The notes under the pieces were generated by a model that saw nothing but the letters and a program-made list of their open reading frames with translations, searched no databases and had not been told where the DNA came from. This document shows, one piece after another, positions 11,817 to 23,680 of a stretch of 64,000 nucleotides of DNA; the first letter of the stretch is position 1; each line of letters begins with the position of its first letter. This stretch comes from Diospyros lotus. Lineage: Eukaryota > Streptophyta > Magnoliopsida > Ericales > Ebenaceae. The stretch lies in the NCBI RefSeq assembly GCF_014633365.1, contig NC_068352.1, forward strand, positions 17,021,310 to 17,085,309, written 5' to 3'. Both the position numbers and the translations under genes were made by a program.

Positions 11817-12837
11817 TTAATTAATTACTGCTTTGACGACACGATCGAAGGCATCGGGGCCATATCGGTTGATGTATTGCTCGACAGACTTGCGGGCGTC
11901 GAGGCTCATCATCTGGAGGACTTTGCGGTGGCCGTCGGAGTAGCTGGGGCTGACGTAGCTTCCAACTTTGACGTACTTCCGGACGACGTTCTCGTATATG
12001 TAGGCGGCGCCATTGAAGATGGGCAGCACCAACCACAGGCACGTCAGCAGCTTCACGTACGCCCACAACGGAACCCTGCATGCCCGCGCGCCCACAGCCC
12101 ACAGCCCACTCATATATTTGTAGAGTCATAAGTTCGTTCAAAAATTTGATTAGCTGCATACGTCAGATATGTACTTACCATTGAAGGATTTTCCAAAAAG
12201 TAAGCTCGAAGAGTGTGATTAATGAATAGAGAATCCAATATGTGAGCCACTGTTGGTCATCTAGGGTCGAGGGGCTCTCTATGGCTCTCATTGATGCGTA
12301 TCTGTCCATTCAAATCCAAACTTAATTACTTGGCTTTATATGTATTCACACACACACACACAAACACACTAGTCCTTCATTTCACAATAAGTATTGCAAG
12401 TTTAATTTAATTCTCAACTTACAGTGGATAAAGAAGCATCACTCCAGGCCTGCTCGTTCAGTGCATGCGTACGTATCAATTAATTTCCATCCAAACAAGA
12501 AACCAGTAGTCGTCAGAACGAATACAATATATAAGTCTTTATTATCTATACATGCACACAGACTCCAATATTATTCTGAACTTGGTACCCCAATATTATT
12601 TGGGTGGTCACTTTCGACGACTGGGATTTTGCATTGATTCATTTGCATGTGAATTTGGCGCGAAAGCGAAGACAAGAAACAACTACACTCGAACTAGACA
12701 GTCTCCACCCAAGACATATCAAGAATTATACGTACATAAAAGGTTTATCAGCCATTGGACGTTAATTAAATTCAAGAAAATTACGAGTACCCGATGAGTG
12801 CATCCACATGCCTTGCAACAGCTCCAAGAACACCCAT
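11817..12837 (-). CDS. HVA22-like protein (TB2/DP1/REEP family), four coding exons, 151 aa
   Basis: Exons on the minus strand are 12837-12791, 12449-12423, 12301-12179 and 12075-11817. All introns are GT-AG and the phases join exactly. The protein starts MGVLGAVARHVDALIG, then PGVMLLYPLYAS, the family core AIESPSTLDDQQWLTYWILY, hydrophobic hairpins, LWLVLPIFNGAAYIYENVVRKY, and a tail VLQMMSLDARKSVEQYI. This is the full TB2/DP1/HVA22 domain, closest in my memory to the HVA22f-type subgroup. Family members are reticulon-like hairpin proteins that shape the endoplasmic reticulum; several plant members respond to abscisic acid and stress. The start is the first ATG after a TATA box, and length is normal. 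No break or missing residue is seen, so I expect a functional gene. Confidence 0.95.
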
Positions 12838-12859
12838 GATGTTGAAGTTGAATCTTTGC

Positions 12860-12970
12860 CTTTTCTGTTTTCTTTTTTCGTTCTCTCTCTCTCTCTCTCT
12901 GAGCAGTAAACGATGGAATAGAATGGGGGTCGGAGATGGTTAACAGCTGCCGAAGCATATATAGATATAG
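12860..12970 (-). promoter_or_regulatory. HVA22-like core promoter and GA-rich leader
   Basis: On the minus strand CTATATATGC (about 12955-12964) makes a clear TATA box ~120 bp upstream of the ATG. A GA dinucleotide run (CT on the plus strand, about 12883-12900) lies between them and would fall in the 5' leader, a common plant arrangement. Start site inferred near 12925-12930. Confidence 0.6.
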
Positions 12971-13379
12971 ATAGATAGAAGAGAAAGATTGGTGGGGTGA
13001 AGTAAAGGATAAACGTATTGGAGGGGATAAAGCATTCCTTTCTCCCAAGAGAAGAAAGCCATTGATTAATGGATGGGAGACTGAAAACTCAACTTTTGAC
13101 CTCCCTCCCTCCCTGCTGCTGCCGTGCTCTCCAAGAAACTAGAAAAATACTTTTTACATCAAAAGTCGTATATATACAATGACCTACGTACCATCATCGT
13201 TAAATAAGTACATGCATGTGTGATTTTAAGCATGAATTCTTTTAATGAATCATGTTAATGTTTACCTGGATGGACACCCTACCCTTGGCCAATATATCAT
13301 CTTCTTGTTGCTGTCGCTGTTGGTAACATAGCTGTAACCATAACGTACGTTGTTATCTTATATTCGTTCACTCCATTTA

Positions 13380-14025
13380 ATAAATTATTAACTTGTCTCG
13401 CTCTTGCTCTCTTGTCTTGCTCTTGCTGCTACTATATATATATATATATATATATAGGACAGAGCCACTGTAAGCCCAATGCGGGCCTTGGCCCACTATT
13501 AATTTTGGCATGCACTCAAGCTCGGCATAAAATTTGGAAATCCTCCCTCAGTCCATCTCTCGCTCAAGTGCCTGCAGCCCACCCCCTCTACCCTCTTCGC
13601 CCTCTCGTGTTTTGCTCGTTGCAAGTTGCCTGTTTCTCGTTCTCACTCGCTTCGACTTCTATATATGTCTTCGTCGGACAACTCGGGTCGTCGCTAAGGT
13701 CACTGATTCTCTCGCCTCGCTCACCCTTCTTAGTCGCTCTTTCTTGTTGCCTCTCTTTGGCTTTATCGCTCGCTAGTGCCACCTTGACCTCGTCACTGAA
13801 AAAATTTCTTGCCTCGTGTATATATATATATATATATATCAATATCAATACTTCTTTAATGATTATTAGCTTTCAACGCTTTTGCAAAATTATTATTATT
13901 TTTGAAATAATTTTACAGAATAGTAATATTATCAAAAACATAACATTAGTTTCTATTTTTTTTATTAATAAAAATACTGAAAAAACAAACATATATATAT
14001 ATATATGAAAAGCGAGAGTCAATTG
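13380..14025. repeat. CT-rich low-complexity block bounded by TA microsatellites
   Basis: TA runs at about 13434-13456, 13819-13838 and 13991-14005 flank a segment whose 13540-13810 part is built from ctcgctc/ttcgtc-like words. The left edge reads gcccaatgcgggccttggccc. Open frames here are low-complexity Ser/Leu/Ala strings and are not counted as genes. It may be one end of a non-autonomous transposon whose other end is the GA-rich tract near 15060-15480. Confidence 0.45.
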
Positions 14026-14399
14026 TATATTAATTTAATAGTTAATATTAATTATTAATAAAGTAATAAACTCAAACCATAATAAACATTCGCTTTCCAC
14101 TTTATTAAATGGCAAGTTTTCAAAAGAAAATACAATTTTCGTTTTCTAAAAACAAAAACAAATATATTACTTTTAACTAATAAATAAATAAATTCTTTTA
14201 GTTACATCAACATGTGTGTGACGTGTCACCCTTTTTCCTTTGAACGAAGAAATCTAGTAAAGTAAGTCACTGATATTGACGAGACACTTTGAGACAGGCG
14301 GGCCCACCTGAGATTATTCCATTTTTGGCCCTACGTACATTCATCCCGCCCTGTCTCGTCACCTTATATTTTCCGAAACCCTTTGACCAACACAGCACC

Positions 14400-14500
14400 A
14401 CAACAACAACATACATACATGCATGCATGCATGCTGATAAATACATTCATCCATCCATCCATCGCATGACCCTGACCCTGACCCTGACCCACCCCGACCC
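14400..14500. repeat. Cluster of short microsatellites
   Basis: (CATA)n/(CATG)n at about 14408-14433, (CATC)n at about 14448-14464, and four copies of ccctga-type hexamers at about 14468-14490 lie side by side. The hexamer is not the plant telomere repeat (TTTAGGG). Confidence 0.7.
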
Positions 14501-15004
14501 TCCCCTCACTCCACGCGCCCCAACAGAAACAAACGGCGGCCGATTAAAACCAACCATAGGTTATGCCCTGAATTTAGGAATTTAGGTTGGACGGTTGAAA
14601 TTTAAAAAGTTAATGTAATAAAATTTTTGTATAATAAAAAAATTAGTATAATAAATTTTTATTAAACTGTGTTTAACGAGATTTTGAAACAAAAAAAATT
14701 CACCTACAATATGGTCTACATCTATTATTGTCGATTCAAATATTCGATAACAATAACAAATTCCAGACTTCCAACCACACAAATTCCTAAGTTCCTAGCT
14801 AAATACAATAGTCAAATAAGCAAGCGAACACAACAAAATCACTTACTTAAAACTTGCTAAAAAATGTAGCGATTTCAACGACAAATCAAGCATAAACAAG
14901 TAAAAAAAAAATATAGACGAAAAATAGAAAAACTATCGAGATTTAGCTATCAATCGAGAGAATCAAAGTACTGAAAGAAAAGAAAACATACCTGGGCTTG
15001 AATG

Positions 15005-15480
15005 AAGCAAATCTAGATTTTTTTTTTTTTGGGGGGGGGGAGTAAAACGAAGACCTGAATGGCTGAATCAGAGGCAAGGGCCAAGGTAGCGAGCAAGAGG
15101 GCGAGTAAGACCAAAAGAGACAGAGAGAGGGCGAGGTCGAGGCCGCGAGAGGCAGCGAGGGTGAGCGAGAGCGAGAACAAGAGAAATGCTGCGAGAGCTG
15201 GAGGGCGAGCGAGAGCAAGAGATGCAGAGAGCGAGGGGGAGGGCGAGCGAGAGCGAGAGAAAAGCAACGAGAGCCGAAGGGTGAGCGAGAACAAGAGGGT
15301 CCGAGCTCGAGTGAGAGCAAGAGAGAGCCAACGAAGGCAAGCGAGAGCAAGAGAGAGGCAGGGAATGAGGGCAAGCATAAGGGGACGAGCAAGAGAAGAG
15401 GAGGCAGAGAGCGAGAGGCAGCGAGGGTGAGCCGTGAGCAAGAGGAAGGAGAAGAGAAGAGTGGGCTGGAGTGACTTTGG
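15005..15480. repeat. GA-rich low-complexity tract (gcgaga/agcgag words)
   Basis: The plus strand is almost pure purine with periodic gcgagagc/gagcaaga words, preceded by T and G homopolymers (15018-15041). Long frames exist on both strands (Arg/Glu-rich plus, Leu/Ser-rich minus) only because stops are rare in such sequence. Confidence 0.7.
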
Positions 15481-15599
15481 GTGGGGCTAATATTAAATAA
15501 TCCAAAAAATTACTCTATAAATTTAATTTTTGTTGTAAGCTATCCTGAGCTTCAGCCTAAGGTAGCTCACACATTGATCCGTCCCTGGTTATGGCTGAA

Positions 15600-16330
15600 A
15601 ATGCTATTGATACACCATTGTATATATTTTAGGTTATATGATAATGTATTAATGCCTAAAATACCCTCATCCAAAATAGTGAAACGCAATGAGACGAAAA
15701 GTATTTATATCATTTATGTGTCGTATGTAGTCTAAGATGTACTATCATTAATATTCAACCCAACTATTATAATATAAACAATCTCGTATCATGTCATAAA
15801 TTATGATGTCAACCTTAACGAGGTATTATTATATAAATTTTATATTTTATAATAACTTAATTATTATATTTTAATTTTTATCATCATAATTACTAAATTT
15901 TAAATTTTGCTTTAATTTAACTCATTTTTTTTCTATTTTTCATCAAACCATGTTAATAAAAAGTAATATGATATACATTAATGTAAATTTTAAAGTCACT
16001 AAATTATAAAATTTATGTTAATTTTAATATCAAATAATTTTTTATTTATGTTATTTATATCATTTTGTTAGTTTTTATTATTTTTAACTAAATGATGCAT
16101 TCAAAGCATAAAATATATTTAAATTTGAATGGGATAGTTATTTTAATCTATTATTTAAATAAATATATATTTAAAATATAAATATTACTAAATATCGTGT
16201 GCGTATACATGTATAAACCAAATATATATATATATATATTTATCCCTTCCACCTTAGAATTTAACAATACAACCAAAATAAAAGGTTATTCGCTATGTAC
16301 CCATCAAAAGTAAAACGAAAAAAATTGAAG
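15600..16330. other. AT-rich spacer
   Basis: No gene and no element termini recognised; a TA run lies at about 16222-16239. Confidence 0.5.
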
Positions 16331-16333
16331 GTT

Positions 16334-17430
16334 AAGTGGTGTTCTTTTTGTGTTTTAATTTTTTGTTTTGAGTTTTGAATTCATTTTCACTTTTGTATTT
16401 TGAATTTCTGTTTTGAGATTTTAAAAAATGCGTTTATTTTGAAATTTTAAAAAAATATATTTTATGATATTTTATTCAATAAATTTGATTAGTAAATAAT
16501 AAAATTATCTCTTTTTAATATAACATTTTATATTAAATATTATTATACATAATATGTGTAATACCCTTAATAATATACTATATGTTATCCTATATTTTTT
16601 AATTATAATATATATACTACATTTTTTAAATTTTAAATAAATATATAATTTTAAGAATAATTTTTTCTTTTTTTTTCCTTTTATTTTTCTATTTTCTTTA
16701 GCACTTGCATCTTCTTCATTGTTAGCGACTATCGTTGGCCGGAGATTCACACGATCAAAACCTACCATTAGAAAGGCCAAGGCAAAGGGGGTTAACATAC
16801 ACAAAATGGGTCAGATTTAACAGCTATATTTTTATATATCTTATTTTTAATTTTTAGCCAAAATATAAAAAACACAGTTAGTCACCACTAGTTACTGTGG
16901 CTGGTGGTTTTCGGTGATTAGAACCCTCAAGCGCCTCGCCCATGTTTGACCAACCATGGCCTTATGCATTACTATGGCCGCCAGTCTTTATTCCTCTACC
17001 ATGGTCGTTGTTCGGATGTTGCTTAACCATCCGCATCATCAAGCCATTATTGTCAGCTTCATGTGGTTGTCGAGAATAGTGGATCAAAAGAGAAAAGATG
17101 AGTCATCATCGACAGTGGCAGCAGGCGAGGTTGACGGTAGCTTGAGAAGGAAGGTAGGAGAGGAGAAATGAATAGAAGAGATGAGAGAAAAATATATAGA
17201 CTATGGGTTCTATGTGAGATTGGGTTTGGGGGGCTGGGGTTGTTTTCCACGTTTTCGTGTTTTCAACTAATTTTGGTTGAAAACACCCAAAATAATTTGT
17301 TGTTTTGGATTTTATTTATATTTTTTTATTTTCAAAAATACTTTTTTGAAAATAGCAAAGTAAACGTGTTTTTAGTATTTTGAAAAATAAAAACTCAAAA
17401 CGAATTGAAAACAATAAAAAGAATAGGGCT
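16334..17430. mobile_element. ~1.1-kb TIR element, copy A
   Basis: Left end gtggtgttctttttgtgtttt; right end, reverse-complemented, ccctattctttttattgtttt. Inside lies a block (16735-16862) that also occurs, reverse-complemented, in copy C at 58898-59060, with shared words such as ggagattcac, ctaccattagaaa and ttaacatacacaaaatg. No transposase is seen. It is a non-autonomous DNA transposon; the superfamily is not determined. Confidence 0.65.
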
Positions 17431-17472
17431 TTATTTATTGTGTACACCTCAAAAGTATAACGGAAAAGCTAA

Positions 17473-18409
17473 GGTTGTGTTCTCTTTGTTGTTTTCAAGT
17501 CATTTTTAATTTTTAATTTTCTAAAACAATGAAAATGTGTTTAATTTGTCATTCACATTTTCAAAAATACATTTTTGAAAATAAGAAAAAATTTTATAAA
17601 AGAAACTCAAAACAACAAAATGGTTGTTTTCAACCAAAACAATCTCTAAATGCAAAACATGAAAAACACAATCTATTTTTCATGTTTTAGCTCTAAAAGA
17701 GAAAAGAAAAAAAAAGAAAAGAAGGAAGAAAAAAAATTATTCTTAAATTTTAAAAATAAAATTATATATTTATTTAAAATTTAAAAAATATAATATATTT
17801 ATATTATAATTAAAAATATAAGATAACACGTAGTATATTATTAAGTATATTACACATATTATGTATAATAATATTTAATATAAATTATCACTAGATGTCA
17901 GCAATTTATTAGTTAAATTTATTATTTTATTTTAATAATAAAATTTTATTAAAAAGAGTTAATTTTATCATTAATAATTAAATTTATTAAATAAAATATT
18001 ATAAAATAATTTTTTTCAAAATTCTAAAGTAAACGCATTTTCTAATGATGCAATCTTATCATTTATAATCATATTATGTAATATTAGTTCACGTTTTTAA
18101 TTTTTATTTTAATATTTCCTATTTATAATCACATTATGATCACATTTGCTATTTTTTTAAGTTAATTTATTTGTTTATTCAAAATTAAATAGTTTTAATT
18201 TTTTAGACAATTAAATTCATTTAATAAAATGTCATTAAAAAATTAATTTCAAAATTTTAAAGAGAACTTGTTTTCTAATTTTTTGTTTTGAGAAATAGTT
18301 TTTCAAAATGACAAAGAGAACACATTTTCTATTTTTTAAAAATAGACTATCAAAACAAAAAATTCAAAATTTAAAATTAAAAATTAAAAAATAAAGAGAA
18401 CGCAATCTA
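17473..18409. mobile_element. ~0.94-kb TIR element, copy B
   Basis: The termini are inverted repeats: left ggttgtgttctctttgttg; right, reverse-complemented, agattgcgttctctttatt. It lies 40 bp after copy A, and the sequence just before both copies is also similar (gtac-c-tcaaaagta-aacg). It lacks the internal block shared by A and C, so it is a deletion derivative or a sister family. No clear target duplication. Confidence 0.65.
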
Positions 18410-18455
18410 AACAGATAATGACAATATTATAAAATTGAAATTAAACCCAAAGTTT

Positions 18456-19130
18456 TAGGGGTGTCAAAAAATATCCGAAAATCGGTGAACCAAACCGAAC
18501 TGTGCTTTTTGGATTGATTTTATGGTTCAATGGTTAGGTTCTGGTTCTAAAAAATTAAGAACCGATATATTTGGTTTGGTTACTGATTTTTCTTTTTAAA
18601 TCGTGGTTCGAACCGAACTGGAACTGATATTATACTTGTATATATATTATAATTTTTTGGGTATATATATACATACGCATAAATATATTATTACTTGTAA
18701 TTTTAATATGCTAATTTTTGTTTATTTATTTTTGTTGATGGTTATTGTTATTCATGAACTCTTTTAATTTTAGACTTTTATGAGCTATTGCTATACTAAA
18801 TGGTTGATGTAATCTAATTTGATGAGGTAGTTTATGAATTATTTTGTTCTACTTTTACTTCAAGATTTGAAACATTAATGAAGTTATGGGTTTATTTTAA
18901 TTAATAAATTTGTTTGTAACTTCATATTTTGCGAAAATATTTAAAAGCTAAATGTTAATTGGATAGAATTGAAACCGAACCGAAACTGGTCCGATGCGAC
19001 AGATTGGTCATGGTTTGGTTTTATATATGTAATGGTTCGGTTACGGTTCTTATTTTTTCGGAACCGTTAAAAATGGTTCGGTTACTGGATTCTTATAGAA
19101 CCGGATCAATCCGAACCGTTGACACCCCTA
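18456..19130. mobile_element. hAT-type non-autonomous element with perfect 8-bp target duplication
   Basis: Inverted termini TAGGGGTGTCAA (18456-18467) and the complement ending GACACCCCTA (19121-19130) are flanked by CAAAGTTT on both sides (18448-18455 and 19131-19138). An 8-bp duplication with this terminus is typical of hAT MITEs in plants. Both subterminal regions are packed with ggttcgg/ccgaacc words that can fold back on each other. 675 bp, no transposase. Confidence 0.9.
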
Positions 19131-19138
19131 CAAAGTTT

Positions 19139-19625
19139 GGCATACGATTTAAAAAAAATAATAGTTCATTATAAAAATTAAAATGAAATCAAAAGTTAGC
19201 AATTGTTTTTATAATTTACCTTAACTCAAAAGATGAATTCAAAATATAAAATATATTTTAATCTCAAATATGAAATTAATTAAAATATATTTCAATTTAT
19301 TATTTTTAAATAGAAGATGCATTTAAAATATAAAACATTCTTAAATTTCAATCGATAGAATTTCTATTTTTACATATCTCCACCAAATACAGGATTACTA
19401 AAGGATAATATTATTTTATATCTAAATGAAGAAAAAATGAGATGCCATTGTCATAAAGTTTATAATAATTGTAAGAATTATTCCTAACTTTTGGGACACT
19501 GAATCCAAGGGATTTATTACTATCTTGCAAGATCTCTTTTACCATCAGTTAATTTTAATTAAATATTTTAAAAAAACTAAAATATCCTTATATTAAAATC
19601 ATTCACTGTCTTTATCTTTCTCTCA
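19139..19625. other. AT-rich spacer between two DNA transposons
   Basis: Nothing coding or structured seen. Confidence 0.5.
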
Positions 19626-19628
19626 TCT

Positions 19629-20816
19629 CACTGCAAAAAAAAATAGATTTTAGTAGTGATTTTTTGTCATTTTGCGACGATTTTCACCATCACAAATTTA
19701 TATTTTTTGTGGTAGTTAAAGAACCACGCAGAATTTATTATTTTGTGACAATTCGTAATATTTAGTGACGGTTTAAAAATCGTCACTCAATTTCAATCTA
19801 AATTAATAGTGATTTTAGCAGTAGTTCTGAAATTGTCGTCAAACTTCAATGATTTTAGCGACGGTTTAAGAAATCGTCGTTGTTTCCGACGCACGTACAA
19901 GGCTTTTGATCACGCCAGTTGCATGGCTTTCGATCACGCCCTGTTGCGCGTCTGGCCGCACGTTTGCTCATTAAGTGACAATGCTGGAATTTTATTACTG
20001 AGCAATGTTTTCCTCAATTTCAAACCCTAGACGTCTCATGCGCGCGTGCGCATGTGAAGCCAATTAACCTGCAAAGTCCTATTGTCATATACTCGCATAT
20101 ATAATTATATAGTAATCCAAACACTATTTTTCAGAATTACATTTGGACCCATAAACTCAAGTTTCCTTAATTAAACTTCCCCCAAGTTTTCGAAAATACA
20201 TTTTGGCTCCAACTTAAATAAAATAAAAAAAATAATCGAATAAATTAAAAATAATTAATTGAATTAAATTAAATAAATTAATTGATTAAAAAAAATAGAA
20301 GAGTTAGCATATTTTTATTTTTTTTATAAATTATCAAAATTTTATATATTTTTAATATGAATATTAGATTATTTTTTGCGGTAGTTCTTCAAAACCACTG
20401 TAAAATTTAAATTTTGTGGAGGTTCTTAACCGCCGCAAATGCTAATTTAATTTTTTAATTATTTAATTATTTTTTAAATTTTGCGACAATTCTTTAAAAA
20501 TCATCACAAAATTTAATTTTTTAATGATTAAATTAATAAATTTTGCGACGGTTCCTAATCGCCACAATTATTAATTTTATTTTATTTTTTAATTATTAAA
20601 TTATTTTCTAAATTTTGAGGCAATTTTTTAAAAATCATTGCAAAATTTAATTTTTTAATGATTAAATTAATAAATTTTGCGACAGTTAAGAATCGCGGCA
20701 AATGTTAATTTAATTTTATATTTTAATTATTAAATTATTTTTAAAATTTAATGATAGTTTCTCGAAATCGTCGCAAAAAAATCACCATAAAATAATCTTC
20801 TTTTTTTTTGATAATG
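19629..20816. mobile_element. Non-autonomous CACTA (En/Spm-like) element with 3-bp target duplication
   Basis: Left end CACTGCAAAAAAAAAT (19629-19644). The right end, reverse-complemented, is CATTATCAAAAAAAAAG. Both continue into ...GTGATTTTTT...TTGCGACGATTT. TCT flanks both sides (19626-19628 and 20817-20819), the 3-bp duplication expected for CACTA elements. The subterminal and internal sequence repeats gcgacggttc/aaatcgtcgc in both orientations many times, as in En/Spm subterminal repeats. 1188 bp, no transposase. The right CACTA terminus is mutated at two or three bases, so it is probably immobile. Confidence 0.85.
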
Positions 20817-20819
20817 TCT

Positions 20820-22140
20820 TTGAATTCAAATTTGGATTTGAGGTACGTTTGGGATTGTGACCAAATCTAAACGTTCATTTGGGTTTAATTGCAAACCTAA
20901 ATCAAACATTCACAATCTACCTTATTTTAGATTCAATTGAACCTAGATACAATTGAGGACCATTGTTTGTTTTTTTTTTTTTTTGATAAAATTAGAAAGA
21001 GATGAGAGAGAAAAATAGAAAAAAAAGGGGAAAAATAAGGGTAAAATGATTATTTTGTCTCTTTGTTTAATAACGTGGGAGATTATTATTATTTCTAAAA
21101 TGCGAGGTGTGATTCTTCTTGTTGTATCGTATCCTCCCAGGAGGGGAGGAGTTCTCCCGAAAAAGTCTTGCTACCCAAGAGAATAAGTTCTCCTAGAAAA
21201 GTTCCTTCGCGAAAGCCCCAAAAGGATATCCTATGTAGCAAAATGTACTCGATCGAGCATTCTCCCAAGGAAGTCTCAAGGAGACCAATCTCTCACACAA
21301 TTTTGACCCACGTTGTTTTGCATAACATGGCCTTCTTATAGCTGGCTATCTTTCATCCAGAGAACTTACTCTCGGGGGGGGGGGGGGTTATCACCATGGT
21401 CTTTCCAAGCTTAACCCTGGGACAATCACAAGTGGCCTGGAGAATTGAGCATCCTACAACCTAAGGAGTCACGTCTTGTGTCCCTGCATGTGCATATCAT
21501 GTGTCCTAGTTAATTGAAGCTTTTCGAATTTTGGATATTTTTCTTCTAGAGCTCTGCACCCTCACAACTCTTTTGCACAAACACTTTATCTACGCATTTC
21601 ACTCGCATACTTTTTCTGTGCACTTCATCCACACATAACATCTACATCCTTATTTCACCATGGTAGCATTTGACTTAAGCATCGGAAGTCTCACGTGAGA
21701 GAAATCCCCGCATGCTTTCTAATTGCTTTTTACCTTGCAGATACTTTTTCGGGGCACTTCACTACTTTTCCAAACAAATTCTATTGTGTAACTCTTTGGG
21801 GCACCCAACTCTCTTCCTTGCCCTGCACAACAACTGTGTTGGCTTCTTCCGAACAGGCCTTATACTCTTGCCTGACCTTATCGATTGTTTACTAAGTTTT
21901 CCAAAAATAGATGTTAATTGTTATAGTCCGACAACAACACTTGTAATTAATTACATCAAAGCTGAAGGGTGGTTATTGTAAATTTTTATTAAATAAATAT
22001 TTAACATTTTCAAATATAAAATATATATAAATCTTCAACAATTATTTAAATCTTGTTAGGATACCATGTGTCAAAATTAAGAGATAACTCTCTCTCATTT
22101 TTCTATATATGGGATTATTATATAAATAACCATAATTTAT
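20820..22140. other. Unassigned spacer with LTR-like fragment and G homopolymer
   Basis: No gene. A run of 13 G lies at 21375-21387. About 21665-21715 (cttaagcatcgga...atccccgcatgc) resembles 22925-22975, a signature I associate with the transcribed start of Tat-lineage LTRs. Confidence 0.4.
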
Positions 22141-22144
22141 TATT

Positions 22145-23170
22145 TAATGAGAATTGATACGCCATGTAAACAACAAGCATAACTCGATTGAAGACTTCAC
22201 ATCGATCCTTTGAAGCACGAAGCATGACTTGTTAAGCAAGTGCATAATTGAGCAAGGCAAATGGGGAATGAGGTAATGACCTAGTGGCCACCACTCGGTC
22301 AAGAAGATCAAAGCTATAAAGATGGTCCATTGGTGAGCAAAAATAAAGCAAATCAAGTAAAGGAGAAAGCAAAAGCGAAAGGAAAACCAAGAAGGAAAAT
22401 ACATCATCAAGCAAGGGAAGAAAGGCCAAGGAAGAAGCACAACTCAGCCATGACTAAGTACCCGCTTGGTAAAAAATAACTAGGCCTTTAAGGATTCCCC
22501 ACTAAATCTATTTATGAAGGAATATCACAAATGTGCAAAAATGTAACGAATTAAACAAATAGGAAAGCAAGAAGAACCAAGCAAATGGGAGATGGAGTAA
22601 TGACCGAGTGGCCACCACTCCGTCATGATCGAGTGCTCACTCGATCATAATTTCCATCCACCCTTGGGAGCCTCCCTCGTAGCCAATGGACCTTCCCGGG
22701 GTGTTCCTTAAGCCGAACTTAGGATCTTTCATTGGACCCACAAGAATATTCTATGGAATACACTAAGAATATGCCAAGAATATACTCAAAATATGTCACC
22801 GGGAAACTCAGGATGACTATCACGTGTCCCTCTCTCCCTCCTCTATAAATAGAAGGATTGACTCATCTCTCAAGTAGGCTCACTTTGCCACTTTAACTCC
22901 ATTTGCGCTTAAGCACTCAAAGACTAACTTAAGCATCAGAGGGTTTACGCGGGGACATCCTCCTATGCCCCAAACTGTTTGTTCATCTAGATAGGTTTTT
23001 CGATCATTGGAGGGCACTCGGTCATTTTAGGACCTCTTGGTCATTTCACGATCTCTCGTTCATCAGCACTTATTAATGTTGTGTTCCCTAATGCTAAATT
23101 TGGATGGCAACTAGCGGGCTTGTAATAAAGACATTCATTGTATCTTTGTATATATCAATAAAAGGCAAGT
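22145..23170 (+). repeat. LTR-like sequence of a Tat-lineage gypsy element (relic)
   Basis: A TATA box (ctataaatagaagg, about 22843) is followed ~75 bp on by cttaagcatcagagggtttacgcgggga and further on by an AATAAA-like signal (about 23156). The upstream part holds short words in both orientations (gaccgagtgg, cactcggtc), including the palindrome TGATCGAGTG-ct-CACTCGATCA (22626-22647). Exact ends and target duplication not found. Confidence 0.45.
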
Positions 23171-23179
23171 TTATCTTCA

Positions 23180-23680
23180 TTCATAAACTCTCTTGTTATT
23201 ATATGAATGAGTCCTTAGATCTCCTGTTTGAGAATCTTATTCTTAAGTGTTGAGACTATGTGATAGGATTCTCTAGTAACAAGACTTCTTAAAAGATTCA
23301 TGGTCCTTAGATTCTTCGAATGGGGACTCCAATTAGTTGAGTATGGACTAGCATGTAGTTTACTACCTTTAATCAATATGAGTTATTAATGGTAAGGGAT
23401 GGTATGTCATATATCATATGACATGGGGATGTCTCTCATAAACTCGTGGATGATTGTTGGAGAACAACGCATCGAATGTGACGCTAATGACTGACCACAT
23501 GGTATGGTGGATAATGGTCATGTCGTCAAGTTGCAATGGTGTAGTTAATCCTTAGACTTGAACTAGCACGGTTGTCTTGTGTATTGGTGTGCGGGATTTG
23601 CTAATGCATCTAACTATCCAATTGCGAGATGGAATCTGGTCTTAGTATAGAAAACATTTCTATACCCCCAACTTAACATC
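23180..23680 (+). repeat. Probable Ty1/copia LTR fragment
   Basis: The wording (atgaatgagtccttagat..., gggactccaattagttgagtatggact..., catatgacatgg) matches in style and in several words the copia LTRs at 34288-36002 (complement) and 48610-50523. No termini identified. Confidence 0.4.

Noticed and set aside
13412..14008. Long plus and minus frames in the CT-rich block
   Set aside because: They translate microsatellites and low-complexity words, with no domain or splice support.
14466..14490. ccctga hexamer run as interstitial telomere
   Set aside because: Plant telomere repeat is CCCTAAA; only four copies, and it sits among other microsatellites.
14943..15505. Overlapping Leu/Ser-rich and Arg/Glu-rich frames on both strands
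   Set aside because: Stops are simply rare in GA/CT-rich sequence; the peptides are pure repeat.
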